NCBI RefSeq assembly: GCF_963921845.1
Contig: NZ_CAWUGZ010000116.1
Coordinates: 1-29,825 of the forward strand
DNA from: Commensalibacter sp963921845
GTDB taxonomy: Bacteria > Pseudomonadota > Alphaproteobacteria > Acetobacterales > Acetobacteraceae
Direction of reading: 5' to 3'
Length of the DNA stretch: 29,825 nucleotides
Shown: piece after piece, positions 25,489-29,825 of the stretch
How positions within the stretch are numbered: position 1 is the first letter of the stretch
Layout: each line of letters opens with the position of its first letter
The notes under the pieces: generated by a model
The model's input: only the letters and a program-made list of their open reading frames with translations
What the model was told of the DNA's origin: nothing
Database searches by the model: none
Position numbers and translations under genes: made by a program

Positions 25489-26127
25489 AGCTTATCTCCC
25501 CCTTATAAGCTTTTAATTTTAAAATATTTAATACATTATTTTACGTTTAAAATGCGTTGTTTATAAATATTCATAAAAAAAGTTTATCCAACTTTTAGGG
25601 TGTCGTCTAGAATTAAAACAGAGCAAAGTGGAACGGATAACATTTAATTTAATGTCAAAAATTTACAGATACTTTACTTTTTATATTTTGGCCTTGGTTT
25701 CGAAATGTATGGGGTATGAACAACGTTTTCAGAAAATAGCGTACTTATATTGAGAGATGTTTTTTACTTAATGTGAGGCATATTAGCTTTTAATCATGAA
25801 ACTTTGATTTAGAACATGTCAAAAAGAAAAAAGTTTAAATCAATCTATATTATGAAAGCAAAAAAAGACACGCAGCACAAAAATTTTGGACAGGTATAAA
25901 TTACTTTAATATGATTATATAAATAATAATTTTCGAAAAAAATTTTTATTATTTAATCGAGTAATTAATAAAGATTTGTTAGAATCTATTTATGTTTTTG
26001 AAATCAAACCATTAATTTTGGAAAACAAAAAATTTTATAGTTTGTTACAATTCAAACCGTTTGATTGCATAGTATTGAAAAGTTTAATTTCGATTTTGAT
26101 ATATATAATTTTAAGGGCAGAATATAA
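25489..26127. other. AT-rich divergent spacer upstream of the glycyl radical operon
   Basis: No gene is seen. It should hold the promoter of the glycyl radical operon (minus) and of the helical-protein gene (plus). It includes an inverted repeat AAATAATAA / TTATTATTT at 25921-25929 and 25946-25954, and AATCA-N8-TGATT near 25787-25804, which contains FNR-like half sites in the wrong spacing. AAGG at 26113-26116 lies 11 nt before the ATG at 26128. Confidence 0.45.
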
Positions 26128-27801
26128 ATGGAAAAAAGCATGAAAGAACATATTTTAACTTTAATTCAACGCCCTAATTTTTTTAAATCTATTTTTCAAT
26201 TACATAATTTTAATTTGGATGAGTTAAACGATCAGCTCATCATCTTACACAATAATAATGAAATTAATATAATATCGGCGATTATTAAGTCAAATGAAAA
26301 TGTTGAAATTATTGAACAAATTGTAGGAATATTTAAGATATTACTACCAAAAATCAAAGCGGAAGTGAAAGACATCATAGAATGCATAGAATTTTTGACA
26401 AAATCATTGCATGCTGACCCTGAAAGCTTCAATGCAAAATTATTTATAGAAGATAAGATTTTTTCTTTCAAAGATGCAATTATTAATTTTTGCGAACGTG
26501 ATCAGGCAAGGAGCAAAGACTTGCTCGCTATTGCTCAAAAAAAGGCAGGGGCCGAAGGTTTATACTTTTTTTTCGCTTTGGTGTCGGGGGCAAAATCCGA
26601 TCCTACTTATTTTACAAAAGAGGCTAAAAAATTATTAGAACTACCATATGAATCCGGACTTAGCGGAGTAATTTTCGCCTTAGGAGAGATGAATATAAAT
26701 CCCAGCGATACATTAACCGTTATCCAAGCTATAATATGTGCTGCAAAAAAGAATCCTTTTGAGCCAGTGTTAAGACGGTCGATTGAAGCGTTATGTGAAT
26801 TATGTATTCCCAAACATGAGAATGAATTACTTATTTTTTTGAAAAACCATGAGAATATTCATTACGATTCTTTTAGTAGAATAGCATTGTTGAATTATTT
26901 TAAAATTATTGAGGAAGCGACGGAAACGAGCATCACAGAAAAATTATGGGAAATTGCTGTTTCTTCTATCCAAAGAAATGATAATGAGGGTTCAGTTCGG
27001 TCTAATTTCATTTTTAAAATACAAGAATTGCTGGAAAAAGGAAATTACAACTATGTTACCGATTATATTGAAAAACTAATTTTATCGGGTTGCGAAAGCC
27101 ACGTTTACAGTAAGGTATTTGAGTGTTTTTATTGGAAGACACCTCAAAAGGAGATAGTTCAATATCTGTCGTGTTTGGTAACGCGATGGCTGTTGTCTAA
27201 AAATCGTATTTTGGAGATGGCGTGTGAAACGCTAATACAATCATTTTTACACAAAAATATTTTATTAAAAGCGGATGAAAAGCAGTTAAGGAAAAACAAT
27301 AGTTGTTCTTTTTTATCACGAAAAGCCTGCGGATGGTTTTTTTATTATCCTGAGATTATGGTTCATTTCATTCTATCTTTGGTAGACAGTGCTCCTTCCG
27401 AGGAGTTGTCAGAAATTAAAGAACTATTATTTAATCCAATATTAATTAGCTACCCTAAAAAGTTACAAGCGTATTTTAAAAATAATATAAAAAATTACTC
27501 AGTAAAAGTTAAAAAATTTATTGAAGATTTTTTAAGGAAATACAAGGCATATTATGAAAAACCGCTTAGCGAATGTTGTTTTGAAAACCTAGTTCCTGGT
27601 AAAAATTATATTGAGGAACTTGTCCCTAGTGCATTCGAACGTTTTCTATCAAATCAATATTTTAATGATGTTTATAAAATAGAAGACGAAAAAAGTTGGA
27701 AAAATTCAACTATAGCTCGGCTTGGGGTAAAACAAGAAATTATTGCATACGGTGCAGCTGCGATTGTTTATCAGATTGATCCTAAAGGAAAAAAAAAATA
27801 A
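26128..27801 (+). CDS. Unrecognised large alpha-helical (HEAT-like) protein, probably cut short by a frameshift
   Basis: I do not recognise this 557-residue protein. It is Lys/Glu/Ile/Leu-rich and almost wholly helical. Paired amphipathic helices such as SIEALCELCIPKHENELLIFL and FSRIALLNYFKIIEEATE recall HEAT/ARM solenoids, which often act as scaffolds. No signal peptide, membrane segment, P-loop or obvious catalytic motif is seen. The frame ends at a run of ten A residues (27789-27798). With one A fewer it would continue for about 40 residues to 27925, giving 598 residues and ending on the start codon of the next gene. That arrangement strongly suggests the longer form is the ancestral or functional product. 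The two genes form a unit. The start has AAGG 11 nt upstream. Confidence 0.7.
   Translation: MEKSMKEHILTLIQRPNFFKSIFQLHNFNLDELNDQLIILHNNNEINIISAIIKSNENVEIIEQIVGIFKILLPKIKAEVKDIIECIEFLTKSLHADPESFNAKLFIEDKIFSFKDAIINFCERDQARSKDLLAIAQKKAGAEGLYFFFALVSGAKSDPTYFTKEAKKLLELPYESGLSGVIFALGEMNINPSDTLTVIQAIICAAKKNPFEPVLRRSIEALCELCIPKHENELLIFLKNHENIHYDSFSRIALLNYFKIIEEATETSITEKLWEIAVSSIQRNDNEGSVRSNFIFKIQELLEKGNYNYVTDYIEKLILSGCESHVYSKVFECFYWKTPQKEIVQYLSCLVTRWLLSKNRILEMACETLIQSFLHKNILLKADEKQLRKNNSCSFLSRKACGWFFYYPEIMVHFILSLVDSAPSEELSEIKELLFNPILISYPKKLQAYFKNNIKNYSVKVKKFIEDFLRKYKAYYEKPLSECCFENLVPGKNYIEELVPSAFERFLSNQYFNDVYKIEDEKSWKNSTIARLGVKQEIIAYGAAAIVYQIDPKGKKK
27789..27798 (+). repeat. Ten-A homopolymer, probable slippage site
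   Basis: The run follows CCTAAAGG and precedes TAATCG. Ten A residues give Lys-Lys-Lys-stop. Nine would read Lys-Lys-Asn-Asn-Arg-Gln and open the downstream frame. Such runs are prone to polymerase slippage and also to sequencing error. Confidence 0.8.
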
Positions 27802-27925
27802 TCGTCAGGAATTGCCATTGATTTCATTTCCAATTCCTATACTTAACCCTTGTATTTCATATTTAGCACCAAGCTGGTTAGAGCGTTTAATAGATTTATT
27901 TAGAAATGAAGGGCACGTATTTTGA
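27799..27925 (+). pseudogene. Out-of-frame C-terminal continuation of the helical protein
   Basis: The open frame entered by losing one A reads NNRQELPLISFPIPILNPC and then ISYLAPSWLERLIDLFRNEG, ending HVF and TGA at 27923-27925. The segment looks like real protein rather than random AT-rich translation, with Trp, Pro and an amphipathic helix. It carries the ribosome-binding GAAGGG of the next gene, and its stop overlaps the next TTG start in a TTGA overlap. It is best read as the true C-terminus of the gene starting at 26128. Confidence 0.65.
27908..27913 (+). promoter_or_regulatory. Shine-Dalgarno sequence supporting the TTG start at 27922
   Basis: GAAGGG lies 8 nt before TTG. No ATG in that frame offers a better beginning, and the conserved-looking N-terminal domain needs residues right from this start. 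Confidence 0.65.
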
Positions 27926-29646
27926 AATTGATATTAAAAGATTACCTTAGATCCTTAAAGGAAAGGGATGAATTGGATGCACTTTTACCCAATCTTGTCT
28001 CTGAAATGGGGCTAAATGTGTTGGGAACGCCTCGTCGTGGTTGTAAAGAATATGGAGTTGATTTTGCTGCAGTAGGTTGTTTGACAAATAGTAATGATTG
28101 CAGGGGAGAAAAAGAAAAAATATATTTATTTTCATTAAAACAAGGGGATTTGGATCGAAAGACATGGGATGACGCGTCTGCGCAATCATTGCGACGATCA
28201 TTAAATGAAATTAAAGATGTTTACATTGCGCAGCGCATTCCCAAAGAACATAGTGAAAAACCCGTGGTTATTTGCTTATGTTTTGGAGGTGAAATTAGTC
28301 CTAGTATTCAGGATAATGTTAGAGGTTATATAAAAAATGAAACGAAAGAAAATCTTTCATTTGAAGAGTGGAATGGCGATAAAATTGCCTACTATATACA
28401 GCAATATTTCATGCATGAAAAAATAGCCCCAGAAGAATTGCAAAGTGATTTTCGCAGATCATTGGCAATGGTTGATAATCCAGAAACTTCATTTTATTAT
28501 TTTAACAAGATTGTTAATTTGCTCACAGTAGAAAAAGAATGTGAAAAAGATAAAAAAATAGATAAAGAAATATTATCGTCTATACGGCAATTGTATGTGT
28601 ATTTGTGGATTTTGTATGTGTGGGGCAGAAAGGAAAATAATATTGAGAGTGCTTATCTATGTTCTGAAATAATTGTACTTTACATTTGGGACAGAATTAA
28701 AGGGTATTTTGATAAAGAAAATGCTACAGAAAAATCCATACAAAAGATCTTTAATTCTATTTTAGAGTTGTATTTTAAAATTAACGAAGAATATTTAGAT
28801 GAAAAAATTATTCCTTATACGAAAAAATTGTTTTGCCTATCGTTTGCTGTGAATTCAACGTGTGATGTAGATATAAATTTAAAATTATTTAATATTCTAG
28901 GCCGTTTAGGAACTGCTGGTCTTTGGCTTTTGTGGAGACTGAAAAAGGCAGAGGCAGGTGAATATAAACAAAATTTAGTCAAACAAAAGCAAACCTATCA
29001 AGAAGCTATGAAACAGCTTATTTTAAATAATCCCATATTGTTAAGTCCTTACAAGGATGATCAAGCCATTGAAATTAGTTTGGCTTTGCAATTTCTAGTT
29101 TCGACCAATCAGAATAATCGTCAATTTATCAAAATGTGGTTGAGCGAAATGTTATTAACGATAGATTGGGTATTAAACAAACATGATAAATATCCATTAG
29201 TAACTACAGAATATATGGATTTACTAAAGCATCCATTGCACAAAACGGAAGAATACCGTAAAAGCTGTACGAAAACCTCTATTTTATACCCTTACCTCTT
29301 TATTTTTGCTGCCATATTGGAATTCGATGATATTTGCAATTTCTTAAAAGATTTAAGAAAAAAAATTTTCTCCCATTCTACATTTCAATTATTTTTGTGG
29401 GGATCCGATTCAGAAGCATGTTTTTATAGAAATAATAAAGAACATGGCATTGCGTTTATTGATCTTAATCTAAATAAAGACATTAAAGGATTATTACAGG
29501 AATTAAAAAATGAGTGTGATCATTCGTATTACTTTGAAAATATGAGTCTCGTTCAAAAAAATTTTATACCAATATTACTAACAGGTTGTCGGCATTATCG
29601 ACGCCCTATTCCATTGCAATATTTACTTAAAATAGAAGTTCAGTAA
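27922..29646 (+). CDS. Unrecognised protein with a putative N-terminal PD-(D/E)XK nuclease domain and helical C-terminus
   Basis: No full-length family is recognised for this 574-residue protein. The first 150 residues look like a restriction-endonuclease fold. A helix with E28 is followed by TPRRGCKEYGVDFAAVG (D47), a strand YLFSLKQGD giving S71-x-K73, then W82 and a helix. The order E, D, SxK matches the PD-(D/E)XK core with Ser in place of the second acid. The block VVICLCFGGE, then FEEWNGDKIAYYIQQYF, resembles the end of such domains in Mrr-like or defence-linked proteins. Residues 190-574 are mostly helical, with no recognised motif. It starts inside the end of the restored upstream frame, so expression is probably coupled. 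The nuclease call is inference from motif order. Confidence 0.6.
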   Translation: MKLILKDYLRSLKERDELDALLPNLVSEMGLNVLGTPRRGCKEYGVDFAAVGCLTNSNDCRGEKEKIYLFSLKQGDLDRKTWDDASAQSLRRSLNEIKDVYIAQRIPKEHSEKPVVICLCFGGEISPSIQDNVRGYIKNETKENLSFEEWNGDKIAYYIQQYFMHEKIAPEELQSDFRRSLAMVDNPETSFYYFNKIVNLLTVEKECEKDKKIDKEILSSIRQLYVYLWILYVWGRKENNIESAYLCSEIIVLYIWDRIKGYFDKENATEKSIQKIFNSILELYFKINEEYLDEKIIPYTKKLFCLSFAVNSTCDVDINLKLFNILGRLGTAGLWLLWRLKKAEAGEYKQNLVKQKQTYQEAMKQLILNNPILLSPYKDDQAIEISLALQFLVSTNQNNRQFIKMWLSEMLLTIDWVLNKHDKYPLVTTEYMDLLKHPLHKTEEYRKSCTKTSILYPYLFIFAAILEFDDICNFLKDLRKKIFSHSTFQLFLWGSDSEACFYRNNKEHGIAFIDLNLNKDIKGLLQELKNECDHSYYFENMSLVQKNFIPILLTGCRHYRRPIPLQYLLKIEVQ

Positions 29647-29748
29647 GGCTAAAATTTTCTTTTTGAATTAATGAATCAAAGAGCAAATACTTAAAAAACA
29701 TCAGTTTTGTAAAAAGTAAATTAGAGTTTGATTTTGCTTAGTTTGAAA

Positions 29749-29772
29749 TGGTGGAAGGGGGTTGGATTCGAA
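29749..29772 (-). other. tRNA 3'-end-like fragment, possible attachment-site remnant
   Basis: Read on the minus strand, this 24-nt segment starts with the T-loop-like TTCGAATCC and ends CCCCCTTCCACCA, including CCA. It resembles the last third of a tRNA or tmRNA gene. The T-stem partner is missing upstream (TCTTA stands where a pairing strand is needed), and the stem lengths are off by one, so no working tRNA is encoded. It would fit an attR/attL-like footprint at the edge of an integrated element. Confidence 0.3.
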
Positions 29773-29825
29773 TAAGATTAATAACTAATTGAAAATTAAT
29801 GATTTTTATATAGTTAGTTAAATTG

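Noticed and set aside
22581..25516. Several open frames of 60-120 codons in other frames across the glycyl radical operon
   Set aside because: They lie wholly inside two well-supported genes and show no independent motifs or start signals.
25787..25804. FNR-like AATCA / TGATT dyad upstream of the glycyl radical operon
   Set aside because: The half sites are in the wrong order and 8 bp apart; an FNR site needs TTGAT-N4-ATCAA. Anaerobic control therefore cannot be claimed.
25600..25900. Possible insertion-sequence ends in the spacer near the glycyl radical operon
   Set aside because: No paired terminal inverted repeats, target-site duplication or transposase fragment could be identified.
29749..29825. 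Complete tRNA gene on the minus strand
   Set aside because: Only the T-loop and acceptor 3' side are seen; no pairing T-stem, anticodon arm or 5' acceptor strand can be built from the sequence before it.
1..29825. CRISPR array or other regularly spaced repeats
   Set aside because: No direct repeats with regular unique spacers were seen in any intergenic region.

Overview
The window comes from an AT-rich alphaproteobacterium, most likely an insect-gut type Acetobacteraceae of the Commensalibacter kind. This is inferred from the gene neighbourhood (alpha/beta hydrolase, two cysteine desulfurases, adrenodoxin-type ferredoxin and mnmA in a row; a COG0523 GTPase next to a WD40 protein) and from the low GC content with long gene-free AT-rich spacers. 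No rRNA, complete tRNA, CRISPR array or intact insertion sequence was seen.

Layout. 1-4196 is a sulfur-mobilisation block: the start of an alpha/beta hydrolase on the minus strand, then two cysteine desulfurases, a [2Fe-2S] ferredoxin and the tRNA 2-thiouridylase MnmA on the plus strand. 4303-7777 is a tight run of a secreted TauA/NMT1-like binding protein, a GT4 glycosyltransferase and an O-antigen ligase/polymerase-like membrane protein. A 1.2-kb spacer without genes follows. 8967-12329 is a convergent pair, a GH42 beta-galactosidase and an MFS sugar transporter, with a strong terminator between them. 12884-16947 looks like a zinc-handling district: a His-rich CobW/COG0523 GTPase and a WD40 protein face two cation diffusion facilitators, one with a His-rich N-terminus. 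17123-18736 is a COG2509 flavoprotein. 19130-21553 holds a GNAT acetyltransferase and a umuDC operon. 22026-25488 encodes a glycyl radical enzyme with glycerol/propanediol-dehydratase active-site residues and its radical-SAM activase, with a strong hairpin between the two genes.

The most unusual part is 26128-29646. It is a two-gene unit that I cannot assign to a known family as a whole. The first gene encodes a large alpha-helical, HEAT-like protein. The second has an N-terminal domain that looks like a PD-(D/E)XK nuclease, followed by a long helical region. The first reading frame is broken at a run of ten A residues. Removing one A restores about 40 more codons that end exactly on the start codon of the second gene. 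A sequence resembling the 3' end of a tRNA lies just beyond the pair. A mobile, defence-like system with a slippery, possibly phase-variable first gene is a reasonable hypothesis, but it is inference.
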